From positions 1 to 64,000 of the forward strand of contig NZ_JOHY01000001.1 in NCBI RefSeq assembly GCF_000721495.1: 64,000 bases of DNA. Reading direction: 5' to 3'. Source of the DNA: Streptomyces sp. NRRL F-5123. GTDB taxonomy: Bacteria; Actinomycetota; Actinomycetes; Streptomycetales; Streptomycetaceae. The notes below the pieces were generated by a model that made no database searches, had not been told where the DNA came from, and saw nothing but the letters and a program-made list of their open reading frames with translations. The translations under genes and the position numbers were made by a program. Of this stretch, positions 1 through 9,092 are shown piece by piece. Position 1 is the first letter of the stretch. Each line of letters opens with the position of its first letter.

Positions 1-222
1 GAGTCCAGCGGTGACCCCAAGGCGATCAACCTGTGGGACATCAACGCCCGCAACGGCATTCCCTCGAAGGGTCTGCTGCAGGTGATCGACCCGACGTTCA
101 ACCGCTTCCACGTGGCCGGCACGTCGCACAACATCTACGACCCGGTCGCCAACATCACCGCCGCCTGCAATTACGCGGCCGACCGCTACGGCACGATGGA
201 CAACGTGGACTCCGCGTACTGA
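1..222 (+). CDS. Lytic transglycosylase (SLT domain), C-terminal fragment
   Basis: Only the last 73 residues are in the window; the reading frame is open from base 1 to the TGA at 220-222. The fragment starts at the catalytic-region stretch ESSGDPKAINLWD, followed by SKGLLQVIDPTF and NITAACNYAADRYG, which is the usual end of the lysozyme-like fold in actinobacterial secreted transglycosylases. Such enzymes cleave the MurNAc-GlcNAc bond of peptidoglycan outside the cell. The E of ESSG would be the catalytic acid. The N-terminal part, including any signal peptide or LysM/coiled region, is not visible. A strong hairpin terminator follows 39 bases after the stop. Confidence 0.85.
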   Translation, partial: ESSGDPKAINLWDINARNGIPSKGLLQVIDPTFNRFHVAGTSHNIYDPVANITAACNYAADRYGTMDNVDSAY

Positions 223-260
223 TCCGTCACTGACCTTTCATTGATCCGCCACCGCATGTG

Positions 261-295
261 AAGGGCGGCGGGGCCACACCGGCCCCGCCGCCCTT
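261..295. terminator. Bidirectional hairpin terminator
   Basis: A perfect 15-bp inverted repeat (261-275 and 281-295) with a 5-base loop lies between the convergent ends of the transglycosylase and the subtilase. It has A's on one side and T's on the other, so it can serve both directions. Confidence 0.8.
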
Positions 296-313
296 CGGCG
301 TGTCCTGAGGCGG

Positions 314-3300
314 TTACTTCAGCGCGTACGCCCCCAGGACGGTCTGGCTGACGGTGTTGCCCGCGTCGTCCTTCGCGGTGGCCCGCAGCGAGACGCGGGT
401 GGCGGAGTGCGGGGCCTTGACCGTGGCGGTCCAGGTGGCGCCGTGCCCGCGGGAGAGGTGGAGGCCGGTCCAGCTGGCGCCGTCGTCGTAGGAGACCTGG
501 AGGGTGGCCCCGGTGATCGTGCCGGCGCCGGTGACGCCGGGCAGGTGGGAGGCGGTCAGGGTCAGCGTCGCGGTCCGTTGTGCCCGGCCCGCGAGGTCGG
601 TGGGGATGCCGTAGTCGAGCTGCAGCAGCGGCAGGTTCACGTAGCCGCTGCCCGAGGTGAAGCCCCATTCGGTGCGGGTGGTCGGCGAGCTGGGCAGGAC
701 GCCGTCCTGGCTGGTCTCGGCGACCAGCCGGTAGGGCAGCGGGTCGCTGCTCGGCGCGTCGGCGGCGAGCTGCTGGTAGACCGTGGACCCCAGGTTCTTG
801 TCGCCCTGGTAGAGGGTGACGGTCTCGTGCAGGTTGTCCTCCTCGCCCCACAGGTTGAGGTCGAAGCCGTTGTGGCCGGAGCCGGAGTCCCCCCAGCCGG
901 GGACGTTCAGGACGAAGAAGTCGCCCTGCCGGTTCGGCAGCGACTGGCTGTCGTTCATCCGGGGGTGGTAGACGGGCAGGAACCAGTCGCTCTGCGTGGT
1001 GGAGCCCTTCGCCGGGCGGGTGATCAGGGAGCGCTCCTGGACCACCGGATTGTCGGACTCCTCGTACCAGCCGAAGCGGTCGCCACCCGGGGTGACCCAG
1101 TCGGTGCGGACCGTGCCGAGCGTCTGGGCGGTCTGGAAACCGACGCCGTATCTGTCGAAGTCCTGCATGTCGTAGCGGCCGTTGTCACCGGCGTCGGTGG
1201 CCTTGCCCGCGAAGCGCGAGTCGATCCTGGCCAGGTCGCGCTCCTTCGGCGCGTAGGTCAGGTCGGTCGCCGGGACGGCCCCGTCGTGCCGCTCGACCAG
1301 GTCGTAGACGTACGGCGAGGCGGGCGTCGAGGTCACGTCCACGGTCAGCCCGGGGCGGGCGGCGGCAGCGACGAGCGCGGCGCCCTGTGCGGCCTGCAGC
1401 GAGGCCACCTCGGTCGGTGCGGACGAGGCGTAGTCGTCCGCCCCGTACCAGGCCGACAGCCGGCCCGCCGTGTCGCCCACGACCAGCAGCAGCCTGGCGC
1501 CCGCGGCGACCGCCGCAGCGGCCTGCGCGGTGTCGGTGGCGGCCTGGACCGCCGGATCGGCCTGCCGGTCGTAGCGGACGACCACGGCCTTGCCCTCGGC
1601 GTCCAGGCCCGCGTAGTCCGCGGTGGCGCCGAGGCCGGCGTAGACGACGGGGAGCTTGCCGCGGCCGGCCGGCAGCAGGGTGGAGCCGGCCTGCACGAGC
1701 AGGCCCGAGAGGTCCAGGGCCTCGCCGCGCGGCCCCTTGGCGGCGGCGGTCAGCAGCGGGGCCGTCTTGCGCCAGCGGGTGTCGAAATTGAAGCTGCCGC
1801 TGGTCACCTCGGCGGTGGACTGCGCCCACACGCTGGTGTACGAGACGGGCAGCAGGAGGTTCTCGTTCAGGGCGAAGCCCCCGGCCTCCCTGTTCCACTC
1901 CACCCGCGTCAGCTGGTCCTCCGACCGCTGCGGGGCGACCGCGGAGACGCGGTGCGCCCTGCGGGCGTCCAGCGCGGCCGTGCGGTCGCCGTCCAGCTGC
2001 AGCTGGGGCACCGACAGCACACCGAGACCGAGGTCGTCGGGCCCGGCCGCGCCCGGCAGGTCGGCGTACATCAGCACCGAGTACTCGCCCTTGGGCAGCC
2101 GCATCACCAGCTTGCCGCTGTCGGGGACCTCCACCTGGTAGGGCGTCGCCTCGCCGGTTCGGTAGACCACCGCGTAGCCGGCGACGGGGGCGCCGGACCG
2201 GTCGGCCGTGGTGATCGTCAGGTTGTAGCGCTCCTCCTCGCGGTCGATGCCGATGAGGGTGTGCGCCACCACCGAGCCGTCCGCCGCCGAGGCCTCCAGC
2301 TGCCCGTCGCTCACCCCGTACGGCGCCTTGGCCGGGTCCGCGGCGACGTCGACCGAGGCGCTGGCGCCGGCCGGGACGGTGACGGCCGGCGCGGAGAGCG
2401 TGAAGGCCGCCGACGCGTCGGCGCCGTCGGGGCCGGCCGCGGTCGCCTTCAGGGCGAGGGTGACGTCGGCGGTACCGGTGTTGGTGTACGTGACGGTCCT
2501 GGTCGCCGGGGCGTCCGCGGTGTGCGGCCACGGGTAGAAGCCGGCCCAGGCGGTCGCCGTGGCGCGCACGCTGCCGAGCGCCGCCGCCTCGGCGTCCAGC
2601 CGCCCGCTGCCGCCCTGCGTGACGGGGATGTCCGGCGTCTCGTGCGCGGTGCTGACCAGGGCGTCCTTGATCTGCTGCCCGCTCCAGTCCGGGTGCCGCT
2701 CGGCGACCAGCGCGGCGGCGCCCGCGACGTGCGGGGTCGCCATGGACGTACCGCTCATCGCGATGTACGGGCCGGAGCCCTCGGTGGAGAACTGCGACCG
2801 GGCGGCGAGGACGTCCACGCCGGGCGCGGTGATCTCGGGCTTGAGGCCGCCGTCCCCGGACCGCGGGCCCCAGCTGGAGAAGTACGCGAGCTGGTCGGCG
2901 GAGTCGACCGCGCCGACGGTCAGCGCGGAGGTCGCGGCGCCGGGCGAACCGATACCGCCCGCACCGGTGTTGCCCGCGGCGATGACGAACAGCGCGCCGG
3001 TGGAGTCGCTGAGGTCGTTCACCGCCTGGCTCATCGGGTCGGTGCCGTCGCTGACCTCCGTGGAGCCCAGGCTCATGCTGATGACGCGGGCGTGCTGGGT
3101 CTGCGCCGCCCACTGCATGCCGGCGATGATCCAGGACTCGTCGCCGAAGCCGTCGTCGCCCAGCACCTTGCCGACCAGCAGCCGCGAGCCGGGGGCGACC
3201 CCCTTCTCCTTGCCGTCGGAGGCGGCGCCGGTGCCGGCGATCGTGGAGGCGGTGTGGGTGCCGTGACCGAGGTGGTCGGTGGTGTCCTGGCCGGGGACGA

Positions 3301-4153
3301 AGCTCTGCGAGGCGGCGACCTGGCCCGCCAGGTCGGGGTGCTCGGCGTCGATGCCGCTGTCGAGGACGGCGACGTCCACGCCCTTGCCGTCGTCGCCCGC
3401 CTGCCACACGCCGGGGGCGCCGATCTGCGCGGTGCTGTCGGCGAGGGACGCCTTGACCTTGCCGTCCAGCCAGATGTGGCTGATGTTCGCGCCGAAGACG
3501 GCCGTGCCGCCCGCGGACCGGGCCTTCGCGCCCGCCGCGCCGCCGTCCGCGCTCTGCCGCTGGGCGGCGCGGCTCTTCGCGCGGGTCAGCGCCGCCGCCG
3601 GGGTGACGGCCTGCCAGAAGGCGGCCGCTCCCGACCGGCTCTGGCTCACCGCCTTGCCGTGCACGGCCGGCAGGTCGAGCCGGGCGGACAGGCCGCGCGG
3701 GACGGCGGGGGCGGTGCGCGCCGCCGTGTCGCCGTACTGCACGATCAGCGGCAGGGACGGCGCGCGGGCGTCGTCGTAGCCGTCCGCGATCAGGGCGGTG
3801 ACGTCGAACAGCCGCTGGTCCAGGACGCCGGCTGCCACGTAGGGGAGGACTTCCGACGGGTAGACGTACAGGTCCTTGCCGACGGTCCTGGTCTGCACGC
3901 TGCCGGTCAGGTTGGCCGGGCGGGTGACGGTGGCCGCCGCGCGCCCGTCGGCGAGGGGGGTCACGGTCACCCGGTCGCCGGTCACCAGGGTGACGGTGCT
4001 CGCGGTGGCGGCCGGGGCGGCGGCGGCCCGGGGGCCGGGTGGCGGGGCGGTCCGGGACGGTGTGGCCTGCGCGATCGACGGGGTCGCCGCTATCGCCGCC
4101 AGGACGGCGCCGACGGCGGTCAGCAGCCGCCGGCGCCGGGTCGGGGATCTCAC
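314..4153 (-). CDS. Secreted S8 family serine peptidase (subtilase), large
   Basis: A 1279-residue secreted subtilisin-like protease. I place the start at the GTG at 4153, preceded by GGAGGG at a good distance; it opens with an Arg-rich stretch and a hydrophobic signal peptide ending near AQA. The longer frame upstream lacks a ribosome site. The catalytic triad is visible: Asp265 (AVLDSGID), His297 (GHGTHT) and Ser470 (MSGTSMATPH), with the oxyanion Asn395 (AAGN). Residues about 50-210 look like an inhibitory propeptide. After the peptidase domain come Ig-like regions and a long C-terminal part containing a PA-like stretch. The length matches the 1100-1300 residue extracellular subtilases of Streptomyces. 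The next gene upstream on the same strand encodes a LuxR-type regulator, a pairing often seen for this family. Confidence 0.92.
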   Translation of the reverse strand: MRSPTRRRRLLTAVGAVLAAIAATPSIAQATPSRTAPPPGPRAAAAPAATASTVTLVTGDRVTVTPLADGRAAATVTRPANLTGSVQTRTVGKDLYVYPSEVLPYVAAGVLDQRLFDVTALIADGYDDARAPSLPLIVQYGDTAARTAPAVPRGLSARLDLPAVHGKAVSQSRSGAAAFWQAVTPAAALTRAKSRAAQRQSADGGAAGAKARSAGGTAVFGANISHIWLDGKVKASLADSTAQIGAPGVWQAGDDGKGVDVAVLDSGIDAEHPDLAGQVAASQSFVPGQDTTDHLGHGTHTASTIAGTGAASDGKEKGVAPGSRLLVGKVLGDDGFGDESWIIAGMQWAAQTQHARVISMSLGSTEVSDGTDPMSQAVNDLSDSTGALFVIAAGNTGAGGIGSPGAATSALTVGAVDSADQLAYFSSWGPRSGDGGLKPEITAPGVDVLAARSQFSTEGSGPYIAMSGTSMATPHVAGAAALVAERHPDWSGQQIKDALVSTAHETPDIPVTQGGSGRLDAEAAALGSVRATATAWAGFYPWPHTADAPATRTVTYTNTGTADVTLALKATAAGPDGADASAAFTLSAPAVTVPAGASASVDVAADPAKAPYGVSDGQLEASAADGSVVAHTLIGIDREEERYNLTITTADRSGAPVAGYAVVYRTGEATPYQVEVPDSGKLVMRLPKGEYSVLMYADLPGAAGPDDLGLGVLSVPQLQLDGDRTAALDARRAHRVSAVAPQRSEDQLTRVEWNREAGGFALNENLLLPVSYTSVWAQSTAEVTSGSFNFDTRWRKTAPLLTAAAKGPRGEALDLSGLLVQAGSTLLPAGRGKLPVVYAGLGATADYAGLDAEGKAVVVRYDRQADPAVQAATDTAQAAAAVAAGARLLLVVGDTAGRLSAWYGADDYASSAPTEVASLQAAQGAALVAAAARPGLTVDVTSTPASPYVYDLVERHDGAVPATDLTYAPKERDLARIDSRFAGKATDAGDNGRYDMQDFDRYGVGFQTAQTLGTVRTDWVTPGGDRFGWYEESDNPVVQERSLITRPAKGSTTQSDWFLPVYHPRMNDSQSLPNRQGDFFVLNVPGWGDSGSGHNGFDLNLWGEEDNLHETVTLYQGDKNLGSTVYQQLAADAPSSDPLPYRLVAETSQDGVLPSSPTTRTEWGFTSGSGYVNLPLLQLDYGIPTDLAGRAQRTATLTLTASHLPGVTGAGTITGATLQVSYDDGASWTGLHLSRGHGATWTATVKAPHSATRVSLRATAKDDAGNTVSQTVLGAYALK

Positions 4154-4338
4154 GTGGTGCCCTCCATATGGTGCGTGGAACGCGGAAGCCGGAACGCAGC
4201 ACATTCTTCGGGCGCGCGTGTGCGCGCTGAACACTTCGGAGTGACGGTTCACCGCCAAGACGGAAGCCTGCCGTCACTGACGGTGCGTCAGTCGGCCGGA
4301 TGCGCGCGGGTACGGGTGGATACGCCCCGGGCGTGGGG

Positions 4339-5358
4339 TCAGCGCTGCAGCCAGCCGCGGGCGACGGCCTCGGCCCCGAGCTGGAAGCGCGAGCCGACCG
4401 AGGCCATGTCCATCAGGGCCCGGATCTTGCGCTCGACGGTGCGCAGGGACAGGTCGAGCTGGGCGGCGATCGTCCGGTCGGCGACGTCGAGGGCGAGCAG
4501 TGCGAGGATCTGCCGGTCCACATCGCCCGGCTGCGGGCCCGCGGGCTCGGGCCCTTCCGGCTCACCGGGCACGGGGAGCGGCCGGGCGCGCTGCCAGTAC
4601 TCCTCGAAGAGCAGCACCAGGGCGGCCACCAGGCCCGTACCGTGCACGACCACCGTGTCGGCGTGGCCGGGCTCCTCGCCGAGCGACAGCGGCACCATGG
4701 CGTTGGCGCGGTCGGAGATGATCAGGCGCATCGGGATGTCCGGCGTCACCCGCATCTTCATGCCGAGGCCGACGACCTCCCGCACGTCGTCCCACATGCC
4801 GGGGACCTCCAGATGGCTGCGGGTGATCATCGCGCGGAAGTCCACCCCGCGCAGCAGGGCTTCGCGCTCCATCGGGTAGACGCTGTCGCGTTCCACCGCG
4901 ACGACCGACTCCGCGAGGAAGATCAGCACCTCGCGCCGGGCACCGCCGATCAGCTGCCCGAGCCGGTGGCGTATCGGGACCGGCCCCGACACCACCTCCA
5001 CCACCCCGCCCGCCGCGCGGGACGAAGCGCTGCGGAACTGCTCCCCGAGCGCCGCCACCGCCGCGCCCGCCTCGTCCAGCGAGGTGCGGCGGCGTACCAG
5101 CAGCGGGGCGAGCGCGACCGAGGGCGATGTCGCCCGGTAGGTGCGCACGCCGGACTCCCGCAGCCCCGCGTCGCCGAAGGGCGGCGGCTCCTCGCCGACG
5201 ACGAGCCCGCCGGCCGCCATCTCGTCGAGCCGGGCCACCGCCTCCTCGACGCCGATCCCGGCGCGTTCCGCCACCTCGCCGGCTGAGCTGCCGGGCCGGC
5301 CGATCAGCAGCACGTACAACCGCTCCTGCTCCGGCGGGATCCCGAGCGGAGCCAGCAT
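4339..5358 (-). CDS. LuxR/TrmB-like transcriptional regulator
   Basis: A 339-residue regulator. The N-terminal 70 residues form a winged-helix of TrmB type (PEQERLYVLLIGRPG, AGEVAERAGI), the middle is a sensor-like region, and the C-terminus (about 275-339) is a LuxR/GerE-like helix-turn-helix (IAAQLDLSLRTVERKIRALM). I chose ATG 5358, preceded by GGGGGG at 5 bases, over an upstream TTG. This architecture is common beside large secreted subtilases, so control of the neighbouring protease gene is likely but not shown. There are 185 bases between this gene's stop and the protease start. Confidence 0.85.
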   Translation of the reverse strand: MLAPLGIPPEQERLYVLLIGRPGSSAGEVAERAGIGVEEAVARLDEMAAGGLVVGEEPPPFGDAGLRESGVRTYRATSPSVALAPLLVRRRTSLDEAGAAVAALGEQFRSASSRAAGGVVEVVSGPVPIRHRLGQLIGGARREVLIFLAESVVAVERDSVYPMEREALLRGVDFRAMITRSHLEVPGMWDDVREVVGLGMKMRVTPDIPMRLIISDRANAMVPLSLGEEPGHADTVVVHGTGLVAALVLLFEEYWQRARPLPVPGEPEGPEPAGPQPGDVDRQILALLALDVADRTIAAQLDLSLRTVERKIRALMDMASVGSRFQLGAEAVARGWLQR

Positions 5359-5454
5359 CGGCACCCCCCGGAGCTGGAACAATCCGTGCCGGAATCTTCA
5401 TGTCCCGTACAACCGTTGTCAACACCCGCCGCCCGCACGACGGGTGGGGACGGG

Positions 5455-5715
5455 GCTCACGGCGGCCCGTCGGCGCGGCTCCGCTCCTCGCGCAGCAGCG
5501 CGTCGAGGCCGCCGAGGCGGTCCGGTCCGGAGACCGCGCGGGCAGCGCGCGGACCTGATCCAGGCCGTTCACCAGGGCCAGCGCCGCGCGGGAGGTGGGA
5601 TGGTGCAGCGTGACCGGCCGGCGGGGACCGCCTCGCGCAGCCCCTCCCGATAGGTGTCGGCCCGTACGTGGCGGACCCGCTCCCCGAGCTCGGCGGCGCA
5701 CGGCCGAGAGCACCA
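5455..5715 (-). pseudogene. Possible decayed coding stretch
   Basis: Read on the minus strand, three frames give protein-like pieces in order: AAELGERVRHVRADTYREGL, then PVTLHHPTSRAALALVNGLD, then GPDRLGGLDALLREERSRAD ending in a stop at 5457. None of the frames is continuous across all three, so this may be a gene broken by two frameshifts. I do not recognise the family. It lies in a 500-base gap (5359-5859) between the regulator and the lamin-tail gene, in which I see no other gene. Codon-rich shadow coding by chance is the alternative. Confidence 0.3.
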
Positions 5716-5859
5716 GACGGGCCTTGGCACGGTGGAAGCGCCGGCGCCCTCCGGTGGATCGGCGGCCGGGGAGGCGGCGCCTGGCGTTCCGGTCGGAAGC
5801 GGGCGCCGTTCAGGCGCCGTACACGCACTTTCCACGTTCCGTCTCCAGAGTTCGGCCTC

Positions 5860-7926
5860 GTGCCTACAACTCACTCGCGTGCCGGCGCCGCTACCCTGTG
5901 CGCCGCTGCTTTGACGTTTTCCGGTCTCGCCGTCACCGGGGTGCTCGCCGCGCAGCCCGCGGCGGCCGCCGACCCGGCCGGCTACCAGAACGTTCGGATC
6001 AACGAGGTCAGCTCCTCGGGTGACGACACCGTGGAGCTGTACAACACCGGCTCGACCGCGGTGAGCATCAGCGGCTGGAAGATGTCGGACGACGGCTTCT
6101 CCGCGCAGTCCTTCAGCCCGTCCGCCGGCAGCGTCCCGGCGGGCGGCTTCGTCACCTTCGACTCCCCCAAGGGACTGGGGGATTCGGACAAACTGGTGAT
6201 CTACACCTCCGGCGGCACGGTCGTCGACCGCGTCGACTGGGCCACCGACGAGGCGAAGCCGGCGATGGCCCGGTGCGGCGGCGACGGGACCGGGGCATGG
6301 GTCACGACGGCCCCGGCGACCACGTTCGGCTCCGCGAACGCGCCCGGCTGCCCTTCGTCGGTTCCGGCGGCGAGCAGGGTACGGGTCAACGAGGTCACCT
6401 CGAACGGCTCGGACACCGTGGAGCTGTACAACGGCGGGACGAGCGCGGTCGGCATCGGCTCGTGGAAGTACGTCGACGGCGACACCGGCCATTCCGCGGT
6501 CACGGTCTCGTCCTCCTCGCCGAGCGCGACCAGCATCCCCGCGGGCGGCTACGCCACCTTCGACTCCACCATCGGCCTGGGCGACAACGACTCGCTCGTC
6601 CTCCTCGACGGCAGCGGCAACACCGTCGACTCGGTGACCTGGTCGACCGACGCCGCCAAGCCGTCGGACGAGCGCTGCGCGAACGGCACCGGCTGGTTCC
6701 GGACCGCCGCGGCCGCGACCCTCGGCAGCGCGAACTCCTGCTCGGGTAGCGGTGGCGGGACGACCGGCGGCACCACCGGCGGGACGACCGCGGGCGGCAC
6801 CGCGGGCGGGACGACCACCGGCGGCGCCACGGGCGGGACGACCACCGGCGGGACCGGCGGCGACCCGACCGGCCACCTGCTCGGCGGCGGCGGCTCGCTC
6901 ACCAGCGGCTGCACCCCCGAGGCGCCCGGCGGTTCGCACTCCGCCCCCGCCGGCACCCAGGCCTGGCCCGGCGGACCGGACGTCACGATCGCCGACGACG
7001 TCTGCGCCTTCACCACCTCCACCGGGCCCGAGGGCCGTGACGTGAGCGGTCTGGCGTTCGACCCGGCGAACCCGTCGACGCTGTGGGCCGTCAAGAACAA
7101 GAACTGGCTGTTCAGGCTGGTCAAGAGTGGCAGCAAGTGGGTCCCGGACTCCTCGTGGAGCGCGACCGGCAAGCAGATCCGCTTCTCGGGCGGCTCCGGC
7201 GAGCCGGACTCCGAGGGCGTGACCGTCGGCGGCAACGGCCACCTCTACGTGACCTCCGAGCGCGACAACACCGAGAACACCGCCCCCAAGGACACGATCC
7301 TGGAGTACGACCCGTCCGCGACCGGCTCCACCCTCTCGCCGCTCCACCAGTGGGACATGACCTCGCAGTTCCCACAGCTCGACACCGGTGACAAGGACGA
7401 CGCCAACCTGGGCTTCGAGGGCGTCGGCTACGTGCCGGACAGCTGGCTGACCGCCGGCGGCTGGGCCGACCCGCGCACCGGCGCCGCGTACAACCCGGCG
7501 AACTACCCGCTGCACGGCTCGGGCCTGTACTTCGCCGGCCTGGAGTGGGACGGCACACTGCACGCCTACGGCCTCAACTCCGACGGCACGTTCACGGCCT
7601 TCGGCACGATCGCGACCGGCGAGTCGTCCGTCATGGACGTGGAGTTCGACGCCGCGACCCAGCGCCTCGTCGCGAGCTGCGACAACACCTGCGGCGAGAC
7701 GCACACCTTCATGAAGATCACCGGCGGCGCGATCGTCCCGGACGTGACCTGGACCAACCCCGCCGTCATGCCGGCGGACAACCTGGAGGGCTTCGCCCTG
7801 GCCCCCGCCTCGACCTGCGTCGGCGGCTCGCGCGAGGCGGTCTGGTCCGACGACGGCGTCTACGGCTTCGGCTCCAGGACCTCCTCCAGCGGGCACGCCC
7901 TCTACAGCGGCACCTTCCCCTGCTGA
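5860..7926 (+). CDS. Secreted lamin-tail domain protein with SdiA-regulated-type propeller
   Basis: A secreted protein of about 688 residues from GTG 5860 (start uncertain; no good ribosome site is visible). A hydrophobic signal stretch ends near AAQPAAAA. Two lamin-tail domains follow, at about residues 45-160 and 170-290, each with RINEVSSSGDDTVELYNTG or RVNEVTSNGSDTVELYNGG and an ISGWK/IGSWK strand. A Gly/Thr linker of about 40 residues follows, then a C-terminal domain of about 330 residues resembling the SdiA-regulated/esterase-like beta-propeller (DVSGLAFDPANPSTLWAV, GEPDSEGVTVGGNGHLYV, NLGFEGVGYVPD). Lamin-tail domains in bacteria occur on extracellular nucleases, hydrolases and surface proteins. 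The enzymatic role is unknown. Confidence 0.8.
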   Translation: MPTTHSRAGAATLCAAALTFSGLAVTGVLAAQPAAAADPAGYQNVRINEVSSSGDDTVELYNTGSTAVSISGWKMSDDGFSAQSFSPSAGSVPAGGFVTFDSPKGLGDSDKLVIYTSGGTVVDRVDWATDEAKPAMARCGGDGTGAWVTTAPATTFGSANAPGCPSSVPAASRVRVNEVTSNGSDTVELYNGGTSAVGIGSWKYVDGDTGHSAVTVSSSSPSATSIPAGGYATFDSTIGLGDNDSLVLLDGSGNTVDSVTWSTDAAKPSDERCANGTGWFRTAAAATLGSANSCSGSGGGTTGGTTGGTTAGGTAGGTTTGGATGGTTTGGTGGDPTGHLLGGGGSLTSGCTPEAPGGSHSAPAGTQAWPGGPDVTIADDVCAFTTSTGPEGRDVSGLAFDPANPSTLWAVKNKNWLFRLVKSGSKWVPDSSWSATGKQIRFSGGSGEPDSEGVTVGGNGHLYVTSERDNTENTAPKDTILEYDPSATGSTLSPLHQWDMTSQFPQLDTGDKDDANLGFEGVGYVPDSWLTAGGWADPRTGAAYNPANYPLHGSGLYFAGLEWDGTLHAYGLNSDGTFTAFGTIATGESSVMDVEFDAATQRLVASCDNTCGETHTFMKITGGAIVPDVTWTNPAVMPADNLEGFALAPASTCVGGSREAVWSDDGVYGFGSRTSSSGHALYSGTFPC
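6746..6880 (+). repeat. Gly/Thr-coding tandem repeat (protein linker)
   Basis: Degenerate GGT/GGC-ACC units encode a GGTTGGTT-type linker between the lamin-tail and propeller domains. Low complexity; a candidate for length variation between strains. Confidence 0.7.
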
Positions 7927-7955
7927 GCCTGCCGACCCCGCCGAACCGCGTCTGA

Positions 7956-7992
7956 CGGAGCTCCCGGCCGCGCCCCGCGCCCGGGAGCTCCG
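7956..7992 (+). terminator. Hairpin terminator
   Basis: 12-bp arms (7956-7967 and 7981-7992) with a 13-base loop, 30 bases after the lamin-tail gene stop. The convergent oxidoreductase gene ends at 8035, so it may act for both. Confidence 0.75.
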
Positions 7993-8034
7993 GCGTGCGC
8001 GGGCCGCCCCGGCCCGCCGGCTCCCGCCGGGGTC

Positions 8035-8967
8035 TCAGACCTCGACGACGATCTTCCCGGCGACGTGGCCCTCCTGGCTGCGGGCGAAGGCCGCCGCGAG
8101 GTCCGCGAGCGCGAAGGTCTCCGCGACCTCCACCGTCAGGTCGCCCGCGTCGGCGAGCCGGCCCAGCGCGGCGAGGTCCTCGGCGACCGGCCGCACCCAC
8201 ATCCACTGGCCGCCGGCGCCGAGCACGGCGGGGTCGGCGATGGACGCGTGCCGCCCGTCCGCGGCAAGGACCGCCAGGGTGCTGTCGAGGACCCCGCCGA
8301 CGAAGTCCGCGACGACGTCGACCCCGTCCGGGGCCAGGGCGCGGACCCGCTCGGCGAGCCCGTCCCCGTATTCGACCGGCTCGCAGCCCAGCGCGCGCAG
8401 CCGCTCGTGGTTGCGGGGGGAGGCCGTGCCGATGACGCGGGCGCCGAGGGAGCGGGCGATCTGCACGCCGAGCGAGCCGACGCCCCCCGCCGCGTTGTGC
8501 ACCAGCACGGTGTCGCCCGCGCGGGTGCCCAGGCGCGTCAGCACCTGGTAGGCGGTCAGCCCGGCCAGCGGCAGTCCGGCGGCCTGCGACCAGTCCAGCG
8601 CGGCGGGCTTGGCCGCGAGGGTCCGCACGGGCGCGCTGACGTACTCGGCGAAGGTGCCGCCGTGCACGTAGTCCTTGCGGGCGTACCCCATCACCTCGTC
8701 GCCGACCGCGAACTCGGGGGCGTCGATGCCGACCTCCGCGACGGTGCCGGACACGTCCCAGCCGGGGATCGCCGGGAACACCACGTCCATCATGCTGTCC
8801 AGCCCGCCCGCCATGAGCTTCCAGTCCACCGGGTTGACCGCGGCGCAGCGCACCTTGACCAGGACCTCGCCCGGGGCGACCTTCGGCATCGGCACCCGCG
8901 CCTCCCGCAGCACCTCCGTCCCGCCGTACGTCTCGTAGACGATCGCCCGCATGGTCTTCCCGGCCAT
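8035..8967 (-). CDS. NAD(P)-dependent quinone oxidoreductase (MDR, zinc-free)
   Basis: A 310-residue medium-chain dehydrogenase/reductase. The N-terminal GroES-like half shows VKVRCAAVNPVDWKLM. The nucleotide-binding motif VLVHNAAGGVGSLGVQIARS (near residue 150) is the quinone oxidoreductase signature. The zinc-ligand cysteines of alcohol dehydrogenases are missing. ATG 8967 has GGAGAGG 7 bases upstream. It probably reduces a quinone or enone with NADPH in the cytoplasm; the substrate is not deducible. It stands alone and is divergent from a membrane protein gene. Confidence 0.88.
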   Translation of the reverse strand: MAGKTMRAIVYETYGGTEVLREARVPMPKVAPGEVLVKVRCAAVNPVDWKLMAGGLDSMMDVVFPAIPGWDVSGTVAEVGIDAPEFAVGDEVMGYARKDYVHGGTFAEYVSAPVRTLAAKPAALDWSQAAGLPLAGLTAYQVLTRLGTRAGDTVLVHNAAGGVGSLGVQIARSLGARVIGTASPRNHERLRALGCEPVEYGDGLAERVRALAPDGVDVVADFVGGVLDSTLAVLAADGRHASIADPAVLGAGGQWMWVRPVAEDLAALGRLADAGDLTVEVAETFALADLAAAFARSQEGHVAGKIVVEV

Positions 8968-9092
8968 TTCCCGACCTCTCCGCCGAAGCTGCCCCCCGCC
9001 GCCCTCATCCCATCACGGGCCCCGCCGCCGATCCGGAAGGCGGTGCGGCGCGTCCCGGCGTACGCCCGCGTCGGCGGTGCCATCGTGGAGGC

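Noticed and set aside
407..4879. 1490-codon open frame on the plus strand
   Set aside because: Antisense to the subtilase and regulator genes; composition is the usual Gly/Arg/Val-rich shadow of high-GC coding DNA, with no domain.
5569..7896. 775-codon minus-strand frame
   Set aside because: Antisense to the lamin-tail gene, whose domains are recognisable; only its last part (5569-5715) is considered, as a decayed stretch.
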